The position numbers were made by a program, and so were the translations under genes. A stretch of DNA of 64,000 bases from Apostichopus japonicus (taxonomy: Eukaryota > Echinodermata > Holothuroidea > Aspidochirotida > Stichopodidae): the NCBI RefSeq assembly GCF_037975245.1, contig NC_092568.1, positions 1,676,001 through 1,740,000 of the forward strand, given 5' to 3'. The notes beneath the pieces were generated by a model. It had not been told where the DNA came from. It worked only from the letters and a program-made list of their open reading frames with translations, and did no database searches. Positions 12,041 through 25,244 of this stretch are shown here, piece by piece; within the stretch, counting starts at the first letter, position 1; each line of letters opens with the position of its first letter.

Positions 12041-13670
12041 GTTAATGCTACATTAACACTCGAGTCAGACTCCAAGGCATCGCCCGCTACTTCATCTCAA
12101 TATGATTGGTAGAGCATACAGATTTTGGAGAGATAAAATTTTACAAAGCCACTCAGAGAGAGAAAGTTGCGTTTTTTTTTTTTACCAGTGTTTCAAAAGG
12201 AATGATGGTAAAGTTAGGAATTAACCGTGCTTTATTGCTCAGTCTAGTTGTCTGAAGGACCTCAGTAATTGTTTGTGCAGTGTCTCTTGTGAATTGAACA
12301 TACTGTACGAAGAAGGTAAAGAAGAATTGTAGAGAGGGGAAAGTCTTGTTTATAAGGGTCATTGGCCTACTGACTGCCTCTCCAGAGTTTATCACTGCTC
12401 ATTTCCGTATTTTGATTGGAAATTTCGACAACGGTTGAGGGAATTCCGTTAAAAGGAACTAGGTTTGATGTTCAGGAATTTGAGTTTTGGAGGAGATATT
12501 GAGTTAGATAGGTCGGCAACCTGAAAATGTGATGTTTAGTTGTTGTTTGGTTGAATACATGTCGTTAGTCTAATTTCCACAATTTTCCGTTTCTTTTTAA
12601 TTGTAGATACTTGGTCATGAAATATCTAACTTTGCAAATTTAAAGGAAAAACATATTTCAGACAGTTTGAAAAAATCTTACGTCGCTTATTTTACCAGTT
12701 ATCAATACAGTAGCGTCTTTGACCCTTCACTTCTAAACTTTATTTCTTACAATGATGAAAGATCGACCTTGGTAGCATATCAAGAATAATTTGGTTGAAA
12801 TGTACTCAACAAAGAAGTCAAATTGGACAAATTAATAATCATTCTTCCCACCATATTCTTTTTTTGTCCCCCTACCCTCATCTCAGGAAGATTAGAAAAA
12901 AAGGTTTGTTCTTTTTTTTTTCTTCTTGGAAAATTATTTTGCTTTCCATGTTTATTTTTTCCTCATCTTATTTTGAATTCCCCCCTGGCTGGAAAATATC
13001 ACTCTGGACAGCGGCTGATTTTAGATCTGAGTTTTAAAATCCATGTTGAGATCGATCTCCTTCACTTCATGAGACACTTCTTCATTAAAACTGAAGTTTG
13101 ATTAAAGGGGCTGTTGTTCCTAGGTGATCACTAAATTATCGAGCTATGTGTGATTGAAACCCAATCCAGGCCACACCGCCGTAAGTCTTTATATTTTTAA
13201 TCCGAGGTCAAACGTGGAAAGTCCGTTCAATAATTGCAAATCTTGTTTAGATTGAGAGCTTAGCGTCGTCGTCCCATCTAGATCTCAGAAAGCGGCTGAG
13301 TTATATATTGTTTTAAGAATCCAAAAGGAAATCTCAGAAAGATGGAAGGCGACCGCACTCTACATTACTCATCGAGGAAATCATGCCTTTATTTCCAGCA
13401 GTTACTTGAATCTGATCGACACCTTTGCATTATATACTCTGTCAGTTAAATTAAAAAAAAAAGAATAATAGGATAGGATAAAAATACAATAGGAGGCGGC
13501 CTGAGCTACGAGTATTCATGACCTGATAAATTCATTTTTATCTCTCTTAATTTATGTCATTCCTGGTGTCGGTTATTTTTCTTCAAGTTTTTTTTTTTCC
13601 AATTGAAGAAAATTTAATTCTTTGTATATATACATTGATTTGATGAATTATTTGTGATGTGTTATAGTAT
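12041..13670. other. Unannotated DNA
   Basis: No gene found. T-rich and pyrimidine-rich stretches occur at 12169-12183, 12855-12870 and 12910-12935. They resemble splice-acceptor tracts, but no convincing exon follows. Confidence 0.4.
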
Positions 13671-13701
13671 ATCACAAGTCTTCCATACTAAGACTTGTGA
13701 T
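13671..13701. repeat. Perfect 12-bp hairpin
   Basis: ATCACAAGTCTT, a 7-nt CCATACT loop, then AAGACTTGTGAT. CTAGTTTGCTAG, another small inverted repeat, follows at once. It may be the remnant of a foldback element or a chance palindrome. Confidence 0.8.
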
Positions 13702-13775
13702 CTAGTTTGCTAGATGTATGTTTGTGTGTTTGTATGTATGGGTGTATGTGCGTGCGTGCATATGTATGTATAGTT
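13702..13775. repeat. (TGTA/TG)-rich microsatellite
   Basis: Interrupted repeats of TGTATG, TGTG and CGTGCGTGCA over about 70 bases. Confidence 0.8.
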
Positions 13776-13992
13776 AGGATCCAACTATTTGAGCAGAATC
13801 AGTTGGAAGATTCCGGTATAAAACTGTCCCCATGTACAGACCCATCTGTACTAGGATAATGAGACTCACCATGTTTAAATATTAAGCAATATATGATGTC
13901 GGATTGAAAGAGCAAATAATTAAAACATTGACTTTTGAAAAGTATAATAAGTTGATATTATTTAAAATGTTGACAGGAATCACAAGTATTTA

Positions 13993-14120
13993 ATTCACTC
14001 CTCTCTAACCTGTCACAGAGTCTACTTACTATATGCACTTTCTTATGGACCTAGACTATGTGGAATGGGAGACGGTAAAGTATCACTGCTCGTAAATCCC
14101 CAAACCAGTAAGGTTTTGGG
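13993..14120. repeat. R1 dispersed repeat, composite copy
   Basis: It begins with the R1 plus-orientation word TTCACTCCTCTCTAACCTGTC and ATGCACTT. It then switches to minus-orientation R1 words (GGGAGACGGTAAAG, then AAATCCCCAAACCAGTAAGG). Both orientations within about 130 bases suggest two nested or head-to-head fragments. Confidence 0.6.
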
Positions 14121-14399
14121 AAACGTTTAAGCTGTGCATCCCCATTTGAGAGATCTGTCCCAATATATGTTTACACACCTTCACAGTAAAACCCGAATTG
14201 TTATCAAAACATTTGTCTCAAGTTTTAATTTTGGTTTTGTTTATAACCACATTTAATTAAATCCTTGTATATTTCTGATACACATAAATAAGTTTGATAT
14301 TATGAGTAAAAAAATTCCACCCATCCTGTGGTGATTTTTTTCCTGGTTAATGTTTTGTTTATACAATAATACAAGGCTCCAAACAAAGAATTAATTTCT

Positions 14400-14600
14400 T
14401 TGATATCTCATCCGACACTCCCAAGACGTTCGAAGACCTTGACCATAATATCCGCCCGCTGAGACTTTAATCTTCCGGGCGAAACAAGACTTAACAGTGT
14501 CAGGGCCCCGTCATCAGAAAACCATTTTTGATGACTCGGTGGATTGTTTCAGATTGCCGTTTGCTGGACGTTTATAATAATTATATTCCGTTACAGCGTA
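14400..14600. other. CpG-richer segment, candidate conserved non-coding DNA
   Basis: Blocks such as AAGACGTTCGAAGACC, TCCGCCCGCTGAG and CTTCCGGGCGAAAC stand out from the AT-rich surroundings. GTCATCA and TGATGAC around 14510-14536 can pair as a short hairpin. No frame is convincingly coding. Confidence 0.2.
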
Positions 14601-15649
14601 ATTGGATTTTGAAGTAAATCCACAGATCTCGAGTTTCTTGCCAGGAAGATTTCAGTAGCATTCTGTGGTTTCCCATTACTTTTTATGGTATTTAATATAT
14701 ACGGTATGTTACTGTAATATCAGAATCAAAAGAGAGACTAAGATGAGAAATGCCAATCAGCTACACCCAGAATTATACAGTACTAGTTCACAGTCAAATT
14801 GAAGTAAACACACCCCCAGGAATGATACCAAGTATCACTTAACAATAGGAAAGAAAAGAAAAGCAGGAACAAAAAAAAGGAAAAATGAGAAAAGTTCCTG
14901 TTTTTAATAGTTTCAAAGTTAGTGATGTGAATTTAAAGAAGAAACCTGTATATTTAAATGAAAATTGCTTGGAACATTTTTTCCAACAATGCTATTGCAG
15001 AAACTACCTGTGGTTTTTCTTCTGCCAGTGTCAAATTTCTAGTTCATGCTAAATGCCAAAGAATTACAAAATTTCGTATCCACCTGTTAAACTGTAACTA
15101 TGTAATAAAGTTTCCTGTGTTTAGGAATTTCAAGGTCAAGAAGGCGGATCGGTATGCAGTTTAAAACAATATGTTGACTATAAGTGTAATCCTTATGAGT
15201 AACTAAATATAAAGGAGAGGAATTAACATCAAAATAGCTCATTGTGATGTCAAAGGTGAACACAATAGGAGTACAGGTACATGCTGGATCAGTGTGTCAG
15301 AGTTTAGAATGTGTGTACCTGTAGGTCCAACGGAAAATGTGGTTTGGTACAGTATAGTGTTGCTGTCTGTGGCGAATATTTCACTGTGTTTCATTGTTAA
15401 TGCTTTAATAGAATAGCGAGTTTAGATACTGAATGGAATGCTGTATTCAAGATAATGTTTGCATGCATTGGATGGATTTGAATGTATAGTCACCATGGTG
15501 ATGATGATGTACCATTTATGATTGGTCAGTATTTTGTATGCTTTTGTGTATGTATGTAGATATGTATCCTTACCATTAACTTGTGTATAGAGTTTTGAAA
15601 TTCACAACCTTATTGGAAGCGATCAAATTTTCAGCCAAAGTTTAGAAGC
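14601..15649. other. Unannotated AT-rich DNA
   Basis: Nothing identifiable. Purine-rich tracts lie at about 14850-14895. Confidence 0.4.
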
Positions 15650-15669
15650 TTTTTTTTTTTTTTTTTTTT
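15650..15669. repeat. T20 homopolymer
   Basis: Twenty consecutive T residues followed by AAACC. Read on the minus strand this is a poly-A tail-like run, but no retroposon body is recognisable next to it. Confidence 0.9.
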
Positions 15670-15793
15670 AAACCAACTATCGTAACAAGTTAAACCTACA
15701 TTACAGTGCCTTAATCAGCAATATTGTTTGAGTTTTCAGAAAACAAACAATATTACTTTATAAGTAGTTATTTAAGTCTGGGAATCCCAAATG

Positions 15794-15957
15794 CTCATTT
15801 CTATTTTAATTTTGAGAAGACACACAATACTTTACCTGTTTTTTTAAAAATATTGGAATAAAAACTCTCATTTCTATTTTAATTTTGAGATGACATAATA
15901 TTTTATATGTTGATATGAAAATTTAAGAAACCAAACGCTCGGTTCTATTTTAATTAT
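15794..15957 (+). repeat. ~72-bp tandem repeat, about 2.3 copies
   Basis: The unit begins CTCATTTCTATTTTAATTTTG. Copies start at 15794 and 15867, and a shortened one (CTCGGTTCTATTTTAAT) at 15938, giving spacings of 73 and 71 bp. No coding capacity. Confidence 0.85.
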
Positions 15958-16420
15958 ATGATGGATGACCTAACAAGTGGTGATTAATATCAATCCAAGT
16001 TCTCAAAATAAATATCAACCATTTTTTCTTTTTCTCTCTTTTGTTTTACTGAAGTCAAGTTCTTCATAATAAAGACTGTAACTGATGACATACTGTGGAT
16101 GACTGTCATTTGAAATTTTGAAGTGTATGATAGAGATGCTTTGCTCTGTCTGATAGTAAGACCGATAATTGAAGTCAAAAGTAAAATCAATCATTCTCTA
16201 CTTGCAGCTAAATCAATTACCTCTTGTTCTGCTCAATGAGTGGAAGCAATCGATGTATGGAAAAGTAGATATAGAGAATAGCTAAGTTAAAAGATTTTCA
16301 CTGACAATAAAGCTTGACGGATAGGACTGACTGATAAAAATGACTAGAAATTGTTGAATAACTAGAAATAAAATGACTAAGAAAACGTATTATATTATAT
16401 TTAAGTAGGTAATGATTTAT
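15958..16420. other. Unannotated AT-rich DNA
   Basis: Nothing identifiable. The 66-codon minus-strand frame at 15990-16190 is not recognised. Confidence 0.4.
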
Positions 16421-16545
16421 CTCACTCATCTCTTACCTGTCTCTTAAAGTGATGAACTGTACTCTGATCTACCTAGCCTACCAAAAATATGTGACATTCT
16501 TTCACTGGGCCCGTATCACTTCAGGCAGTTTCCCCCTCCCATTAG
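16421..16545 (+). repeat. R1 dispersed repeat, plus orientation
   Basis: It shows the R1 core CTCACTCATCTCTTACCTGTC, then ACTCTGATCTACCTAGCCTA, then the distal GACATTCTTTCACTGGGCCC and CCCCCTCCCATT. The same words occur in the same order in the copies at 50.26 and 62.67 kb. Confidence 0.75.
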
Positions 16546-18150
16546 AGCCCACCACTTCGAAGTTTAGGGATTCTAGCTCGCAATTTTCCTTTGCCGGAAT
16601 CTTCAGTGTAGCACATCCTCCCACGCAGAAGTATATGTTGGGTTTCATGATTTATGTTGTTTTTATGTAAAATTCTGACAATTTTAATACTTTTACACAT
16701 GTCAAATTTTACACAGAAAATGAGACTTTTTACTCTTCTTGGTAGCGTTTTGGGAGAAAACTTTCTGTTGTGATGTTAGTTTTTAAGAAAACGGGTAGTA
16801 ATATGAGTTTAACATATATACATAAGTCATACAGATAGCAAGTTTCATATTCCAAGAGTCGACTCTTTAGAATTTAACCTTCATATTTAGACATCGGTAA
16901 GAGTTATTTGAATGTCCCCCTGCAAGTCGGTTAGCTCTGACTACAATAAATGCCATGTAAATGTCAAACCACTTTCTCTTTCATCTTTTCCTCTTTATTG
17001 CCCGTCATCTGACTCCGTCTTGCAGATGGTTTTCAATTTGCCAAATTGAAGTCAGGAATTTGCTAGAATATTTCTGGCTTTTCTCGTCAAGTGATGGATT
17101 GCAAAGTAACAAGGAAATTACCGCTCGTCGGGCATAACGCAAATTTTGTTCTTTTTTTCCTGAATTTTAGTGCTCGTCAAGTTTAGACATAACTTGGTTT
17201 TACTGTCATGGTTTATGACAAAGGAGACATGTATATTAAACCAATTAGCATAATTCACGTTTTCCTCTCGTTAGGATGTGTTCCTCCAAAAAATCTTACA
17301 AAACAAAGAAGAAATTAGATTTTTCGGTCAGTTGTCATAATTTTTTATGATGTCATATAATTACTTAAACAACTGCAGATCAGTTTTGTGTCAAGATGTC
17401 TTTAGTGATCAATGTTAGATTTAAGTTCACATAAATTTATATCATCTTTAAAAATATATTTAATAAATTGTTTATGTAGCGAGTGTCTCATATGTGCCTC
17501 TGGTGAAATATGTCCAGATTGACATTATTTTATGTACCAATAGTTTATATGTTGAAAGAACAGTGAGAAGATGTGGCAACTTCCTGCTTGTAAAAACCTG
17601 TAAAACTGCGCACATGTTAATCTTGAAAGTGTAATCAACTACTTCAACTTGAGAAAGTATGGTTTGAAGGAATATTCATAAATTCTTTGATTTATAAATT
17701 GGATACGATAAATTCAACGTTTTGTTGCCAAAACACATTTTACATAATTAGTATTTATCGAATTGATCATGTGACATGTATATTCAAATTTTTACAATTT
17801 ATTTTTAACTGTTACCCTACAGTATTTTCTGAATGATCATTAAGACTCAGTGAAGCTAAAAAAACTATGTTGTAATGTGGTTTAAAAAATATGAAACATT
17901 CATGAACATTAACTCAAGAAGTGCTTCAAAAATTAAGAGTTTACACAAATGGTAAAACACAACCTGAACATTACTAGTATTCAGCCATAAATGTTGTATC
18001 ATGTCAACACACTACACTTGTAAAGATGCTGTTAACATTATAATGCCCCTTCTTCGGAATTTACACAACAGTTCTTCTAAACTATTTGCGAATGTGCCAT
18101 GCACATACATGACACCAATTACCTGAATTGAATATGGATTTTTTTTATAG
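16546..18150. other. Unannotated AT-rich DNA
   Basis: No gene or repeat recognised. A somewhat CpG-richer patch (ACCGCTCGTCGGGCATAACGC) lies at about 17120-17140. Confidence 0.4.
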
Positions 18151-18304
18151 AAATCCACCGTACCTTCACAGGTTTCCTTGTTTGTCCGTTTTATCGGTTA
18201 GCAACCGTAAAGCCAACTTCAATTCACGGAGTAAGTCATCGTCGTCGGCCCCGTTGAACAGCGACACTCATGCAGTGATGAGTAAGGACGGAAAATTAAA
18301 TTAA
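18151..18304 (+). CDS. Candidate terminal coding exon, unknown product
   Basis: A pyrimidine-rich acceptor (GGATTTTTTTTATAG) ends at 18150. From there one frame stays open for 50 codons to TAA at 18302-18304. The product starts NPPYLHRFPC, has a polar stretch NRKANFNSRSKSSSSAPLNS at about residues 21-40, and ends SKDGKLN. CpG-bearing serine codons (TCG TCG TCG) are unusual in this AT-rich DNA, which supports coding. An in-frame donor (GGA|GTAAGT at 18231) could end the exon early. The other two frames are less convincing. I recognise no domain or family. There is no ATG, so it would have to be an internal or last exon. Partner exons were not identified. Confidence 0.3.
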
Positions 18305-20370
18305 AATTGTTATCAAAATTAGGCTCTGGATTAAATTGCTGAGAATGCTGTGTACACCGAAGGTCAATTAACCTGGCTTTCACACCTCTGGGTTAAAGTG
18401 ATACTTGCAACTTTATTCATGCACACATATATATTATGTTGTCTTTGAACCTGGAAGACACTTCTTCATATGGTTCCATGCAGGGAAATTTATTTTAATT
18501 TGGTGTGAAGTTGATCCATGCAGGAGCCATGTTTTGTGTCTATTATGTTTGCAAAATGTATGACTTTTATCATGAAGCAGGATCAAATCGTCTAGTCAGA
18601 GCGGACATCAGAATGAAATGATGTAGATTTACATAGATTTACATGGATCTATTCACCTTGCTCTGCACTTCACCTGTCTCCTCACTACAACTGTAATCTA
18701 AAGCTCTACTGTATCTGTACTGTATGTATGTAAAATTATGACAGTTTTGTGCTGTGCAAAACGTTCATTTAAATGTTTCACATCAAGAATGCCTAGTGTT
18801 CACACTTGCACTATATGTCAAAAGGACCACAGGTGATGGTCATTGACATCAGATAAAACCACGCAACGATAATATTAGAGTACACAAGGATTATGTAAAG
18901 GCATAAACTACAGTTATATAAAAGCAATAATGATAACATACAGTACAGTACCATGCGGTTCGTTTTGGCCAAAAAGAGTTATATTACATGTACAGTAATG
19001 AGCCATTTACTGCGATAGCAGAATGTAGAATGGGACCAGAACTGATGGTAATAAAATATACACAATGATAATTACATTATGATACCAATAGTGAGCATGT
19101 AGAAATTGCAAATGTGGTAAGGTGGTATGCATGAATGGACAGCAGACTAACCCAGGGAATCCAGGGAAGAAATTGCTCACACTCAGGATTTCATCGCTCA
19201 TAAAAATCTCAGCTGGCTGTAGGAGACTACACCGAAGGCCTCAGTGGTTGCTGCGATTATCTTTCAGATTCTTCGCAATCCTTTTATCACCTGACCTCGA
19301 TGAATGACAAGGGTGAGGACATGCCTGAGATGTATGCAACATTTGTTTGTTTTAACACTGTGTTTATAGGCAGTGATGATGCACCATGCAACGCCATGGT
19401 GACAATCTCCTCATGATGAGCCCAGTGAGACAACAAACATCAATATATAGATCTCGCATCAGTGTGTACAGTACGGTAGTACTTAAAATTATAAGCTGCT
19501 CTTACACTTACTGTCTTAAATCCTAGAACAGACGTTGAAAAATGACATATTTGATAGCTCTTAAAACATTCCATAGTGGTTCTGTTTATCAGCTCACCAC
19601 GTTTTCTCACAGCGGAGGGGAATCATATTCGGTAGGATAAAATTAAATCGTTCGGATCACCTGCGAGTGATTTTAGTATTCAGAATGCCACCTGGTATAA
19701 GGGTACTATCTTATGTCAGTTCAGAATCTCATAACTTGGCCTGCTAATAGATATGATAAATCATCCAGCCTGGACAGCTACAGTAATATCACTATTTAAT
19801 GCATTGTGGATAGAGCTCATCACATACATATACACACAGACATACATTAATGTGTACTGTACACACACATACAGTCATATACAGTATAGTTTTTGACATT
19901 GTAATAGATGAGTGACATGTTAACTATGACCTGAACTTTATATAAGTTATCATCATCCAGTTCTGATAGCCATGATCTATAACTTCATTTCTCTCCAAAT
20001 CTGACCTTTGATTTTGAATTTTCCTGTTTAAAAGCTCATTGCGATGCCTTCGATGCTTTTGTGCTGTAAAAAAGCCGATTTATTATTATTATTATTGCTA
20101 TTGTACAAATATATATGTGTGACTGGGTGTGCATGCACATTATAAGCAATCGAAAGAGCTATGAATTTTTAAAATGTTAAATTATAGTTAAGGAGAACAT
20201 GAGTTATTATCATTTAATTTTGTATCACATTGTTAGATATCAGATATATAGTCATACATAAATGCTGGGTGTTTGATATATCCTTATGTGTGGATGATCA
20301 ACAGTTAACATACACTACGTACATGAATATCCATCCGAAGGAGATGGTTCTTTATGTTTGCATGTGTAGC
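18305..20370. other. Unannotated DNA, possible weak R1 fragment
   Basis: A degenerate R1-like string (CTCTGCACTTCACCTGTCTCC) occurs at 18660-18680 but lacks the rest of the element. A (TTA)n microsatellite of about 18 bp lies near 20079-20097. No gene found. Confidence 0.35.
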
Positions 20371-23300
20371 CTGTCAAAAATCAATTAAGGCGATGGGCAT
20401 TGGTCCATATAAAAACTCCTGGCTACCGGACTGTGCATGATTAGTGTGTTTATACAGCGGTTTCTGAGGAGGGTCGCTTTCTTTTCTATCGAGAGCTTTC
20501 CATTTCCTGGGCAAATCACATGCCCTGATGCGAAAGAACTCGGAGAGGAAGCACCATTACCCGACAAAAACCAAAGATGAGATCTTCAGAGCACTTTTAA
20601 AGCTGTGAAGAAAATAGATCAGAGTAGGAAACAAGACGTTTTAATGAAGTATGAAAATCTTAGTATTTTTTAAGATGATTTTTTCATAGCTTGCTTGGTA
20701 CAGTTTATTATTTTTATTTTGTTGACCCTATTTTTAATCCATCTTTATTGATTCCTCCAAGAAAAAGAATCCGGGCTCTTCTGTGCCGTAATGTCGTAAT
20801 AAAGCAGAATTGATCATGGGAATGGAGGTCATAAGTTTCATGTCTTGGCCTACATTAAAGGTCACAAGAAGTGTGAAATGTAATTGATAAAAGATGTCTT
20901 AAAACCCCTTTGTTGATATGTATCTTGACCGACGTATACTGTACATTTACCGCATTAACTAAGGGCATTATTTATCATTTCTGCAGACCTTTCAACAAAT
21001 TTGAAATGTAATGTAATTAATGACCATGGGCTTGTATGTAATTATTATATATATGTTCTATTTATGTGTGCCATGTAAAAGCCTTAGTATCAACTATTGT
21101 ATGTAAGCCTTTCAATGTTCTAGACTTGCAGTAGACAGCAAGGCATTTGCAGACAATTTTTCATTTCACTTTCATTATTTTTTTAAATATTAAATATTAA
21201 AAATAAAGATACAGCAGTCTCACACACATGTGCCTGTAATTGTTAGTGCAATAAATCTATATCTTCATAGTGTAGTGTGTGTATCCCTGACATTGACTGA
21301 TGCACAGAGGCATGATTACTGATCATGTCCTTTGCTCATTAAAACAACTAAAACGAGTCCCTATATTAATATATATATTACAGAAAACTAATAATTTGCT
21401 GACAGATCTATGGTTGTAGTCCTCCTGTACATAGTGAAATTATCACAACCCTAACACTGTACACAACCTTGACAGGCCAGGAAAAGTATTAAAGATGGTC
21501 TTTCTCTGTGGCTGAAATGGATATTTGGTTCGTCTTTGTTCAGTACATACTTATATGAATAAAGGAGATTTATAAAATAATAAATCATAATTAGTAGAAG
21601 CCCAGTAGGATATATGATACTATGAAAAGTTTTAGTGTACAGGTAAACTACTGTATAAACAAGATATATAGCCATGTTGATAAATAATCAGATTGATAGG
21701 AATCAAACAAGAAATAAACAGCGGGGATTGCAAGTAGAGAAGACTTGACAAATTCAACCACCATTAAGATTGTTTTAAGGCGCCATCAAGCTCATCCCAA
21801 TATGCCAAGAGAATTTGACAGAAGAGATACGTATTGATGTCTAATGAATATTTGTTGGCAGTTGTGAATCCGCTTGACTGCTCATGCCTGACCGGTGGAC
21901 AGTCGATACCAATTTGTCACAATTAAAGTCACTAATTGTTATTAACTTAATAGCTGAACACAATCACACTCTCAAACGTATGCCAAGATAAACTACCAAG
22001 ATTAATAAAATACTTTATTGATACTTTAAGTGGATTGGAGGTACAATGTGGTCGTTTCTTTGACCAGTAGATATTAAAAAGGATACCAAATAATCAACAA
22101 GTCACTTGTCACAAATAAACTTGACTGACATATTCACTCTGCTAATGCTCAAAATGGAAATTATTGAAAAGTTGATTCAAGGTACAGTTTATAGTTCCTT
22201 TGTGATGCTAGCAAACAGTGAACTTATCAGCATAAGACTCACTTAGTACAGTTGTAACCGCCTATACTGAAATAGTTTTTCCTTGAAATGGAAATTTTTC
22301 CCCTCAGAGATACCAAATACTGGACACAAAGTGTACAGTGTAAAAAGAAGATACCAAGCATTCAATAATCATGAATTTATTCATTGAATTAATGTGCTGT
22401 TCTGTATGCAGACTTGCAGAGCTGTACTTGAGTAGTTTACCCACTGACATCACTTACTGGATTAAAGTTGACTTGCATTTCACTTATCTGTCTTTCTCCT
22501 TAAAGAACGATTTATTTTATAAAAGTTGAGATTTAATCAAATAACCACCGAGAGCACTGTATTATAAATGCATCTTCCAACATTCAGATATTTGGTATTT
22601 TGTTTGTCCTTTTTTTTTAGGTCAGAGCTCTTCATTCTCATTTATATGATTCTGTGAGTCTTCATTATCTCAGCATGCTGTTGATTTTTTGATGTTTCAG
22701 TTGTTGGCTGTAAAGATCAAAGGCTGATGTTATAGTGTGTTTTACAGACTCGTTCAAGGAAGAGGAATTAATAACTTGCCATGGTACAGTGGTATATGAA
22801 CAGCTTTCATGCAACAGTCATGAATTGGCACAGTTTACTAAAGGAGAGAAAACACGGAAAGCTCCCTATAAAATACCTATGAAATCTATTAAATGTTGCG
22901 TGTTGGGACTTCTATGTAATAAAGAGTCCAGTTTTGATCTGAAAGAGTACTTTATAAATGGGTCAAAACAACTAGTTAGCTTTGGAACATACTGTTCCCC
23001 CTCAGGGCAATTGCAAAATCTTGAGCTCAAACTTTATTAGATCCAATCGTGTTACAGGAAAAGCTTCAAATGTAAGAAAATTCATAAAACACTTTTTCAA
23101 AAACAGATATCAATATAAGCATAGGACACTTTTCTTTTCTAGCAGAATGAGATATATACATATTGGCCAGCTAGCCTTCTCTGCATACAAGAATTAGGGA
23201 AGATGACTTTGTTACTGTACTTTTCATTAATTGGGTCAGTATTATCTACCATGCTGCACACACCTATTTAATATGGGAGAAGATTGAAGAAGTATTTGAT

Positions 23301-23970
23301 ATTTATTGATGAATTCTGACTAATTGCTTTATTATTGATATGTTTCTACTCTTTAATATTAAAGTGGCAAGTGTGTAAGTGTGCCGCACACTGATTTATA
23401 CTGGAAATGTCTCCATTCTGATCACGTTATTAGCACAACAGTATGCCTATCATAAGCCTCTAGTCCCGAGGACAAATCAAAAGAGCTACGTACGTATGCA
23501 GTCATTAGATGTATTATAATCCATTTGCTCTACTTTTAGCACTGAATCATGTGCAGAATTGTTAACAGGTGCTCAGAACTGTCATTGTTTCTGTGGGTGT
23601 TTTTTTCCCCCCTTCCTTTCCTTCATATCTTAAGCTTCTCTGCCAACTTCTTCAATGACAATAATTCATACAAGTGAAGAGAAATCACCTATAAATAGGA
23701 TTTGGACAAGTGACATTTATAGCGAAATCAACAAATATCTCTGAGTTATCTTTGAGGGTCTCAGTCCCAAGTAGGAATTTGTTTTCACAGAATACAGTTT
23801 GATCTCATGAGAGAGTTTTCCTGACATAGTATGCATGGGTGCTTTCATTGCAAGTAAACAATTTCATACCAAGCACACAGCCGAAATACACCAGAGCATT
23901 GCTGTTATAATTGCAATCAAAACACTAGGGTGTTTCCTGGCAGCCAGTGGATGGATAACATGCATATATA
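20371..23970. other. Unannotated AT-rich DNA
   Basis: No recognisable gene or repeat. A 101-codon frame at 22735-23040 has an acceptor-like TGTGTTTTACAG next to its start, but no donor and no recognisable motif. Frames of this length are expected by chance in a window this size. Confidence 0.35.
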
Positions 23971-24083
23971 TCAGAATGTACATGTCTCGGTTTGAACTTG
24001 GAAGTATATCAGAATGCACATGTCTCGGTTCGAATTTTGTAGTATATCAGAATGTACATGTCTCGGTTCGAATTTGGAAGTAT
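23971..24083 (+). repeat. 38-bp minisatellite, 3 copies
   Basis: Units start at 23971, 24009 and 24047, each beginning TCAGAATGYACATGTCTCGG. The third copy is one base short. The array accounts for part of a 120-codon open frame, which is therefore not evidence of a gene. Confidence 0.93.
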
Positions 24084-25244
24084 TGGAGTCTTGCAGGTGC
24101 AGAAAATAGAGACCTACTTCTCAAGTTACAATTTTTGACTTTGAGTTTCTGTCAGAGAGCTACTACAAGCCGTTCAGTGAGGCACCAGAAATTTTAAAAA
24201 CTGTAACCGTGGTTACAACATGTTGTTACAATGTTGATACCTTCCCTGAAGGATGAATAAACTGTATTATAAGCAGGTCTACATTAACATATGAGAATTT
24301 AGTTAAATCGCAAACGCTGCTGCAGTTGTGGACAGGAACTTACTAGAGACAAATTTAAAACAAAGATATTCTAATTATAGCAGATTCATTTTGTCGTAAT
24401 AGTTCGAGAGAAAAATTAACAACTTTTCTCAGAGATCCCCGAATTGCAAAGTATATACTGCGAATGTATCTCGTCCGTCTTGGTAAAAAGAAAATGGAAG
24501 ACTCTTGAAAATAGTCATTCTTTACATTTAGGCCCATACTGCACTTCCATAAAACTGGGTCTAACCTTGAATAATCTGTGAGATGCTAGTGATGTAGTGG
24601 GGAGGACATTTGCAATTCTTTAACCTGTAAGGGGTAATTACCAGCTTAGCACACCTCTGGTGGAATCAAATATTTTCTGCATAGAATATTGCATAAATGA
24701 TATGAATGGAATCATGTTTGGAAAGTCTTTGTTTATGTTATTTGACAGAAGAATTGAAAATGCAAACCTTACAGCTCCTTCAAGTTTTATTGTTTGGTTA
24801 ATTAAATTAAATTTGTAAACAGCAGGGAGAGACACCAGCACTTAACCCATTGAGCCCCCTTTGCAAAACGCATCTCATAGAAAATCAGTGTACGTATGTA
24901 TCCAAAATGAACAATTACACACACTGTGTCTCTCATCAATCTGCATCTGGAGTGAAAAGCTGTAAATGTATTAAGGAACATAATAGTAAGATATATGACT
25001 CATGATCAGACCGACAAAGAATGACATCTTTGTAGAGCAGGCAGGTAGGCTAATGATTTGTGGCTGTCAATAGAAGAAGGATCTTAGTGTACACAGTTGC
25101 TACGGCTCTGGCTTTGAAATTCGACTGTATTAGCGACGTTGGTTTGTGAAAGTATGAAAGCCTCGTACAGTATGCAGTGTGTTGTTTTTGAAAGGCTTTC
25201 TAAGGGTCTTCAGTAATAGAGAAAGATACACTGTAATACTGTAA
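24084..25244. other. Unannotated DNA
   Basis: Nothing identifiable. A short palindrome, GTAACCGTGGTTAC, lies near 24203-24216. Confidence 0.4.

Noticed and set aside
15650-15669. T20 run considered as the poly-A tail of a minus-strand retroposon
   Set aside because: No element body or target-site duplication could be seen next to it.
22735-23040. 101-codon frame with an acceptor-like TTTTACAG at its start
   Set aside because: No donor, no recognisable motif, and the length is expected by chance in 128 kb of two-strand AT-rich sequence. An RNA-seq read across 22745 would revive it.
24028-24040. GGTTCGAAT, resembling a tRNA B box
   Set aside because: Part of the 38-bp minisatellite. No A box or cloverleaf could be built.
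23835-24197. 120-codon plus-strand frame
   Set aside because: Its middle is three copies of a 38-bp minisatellite.
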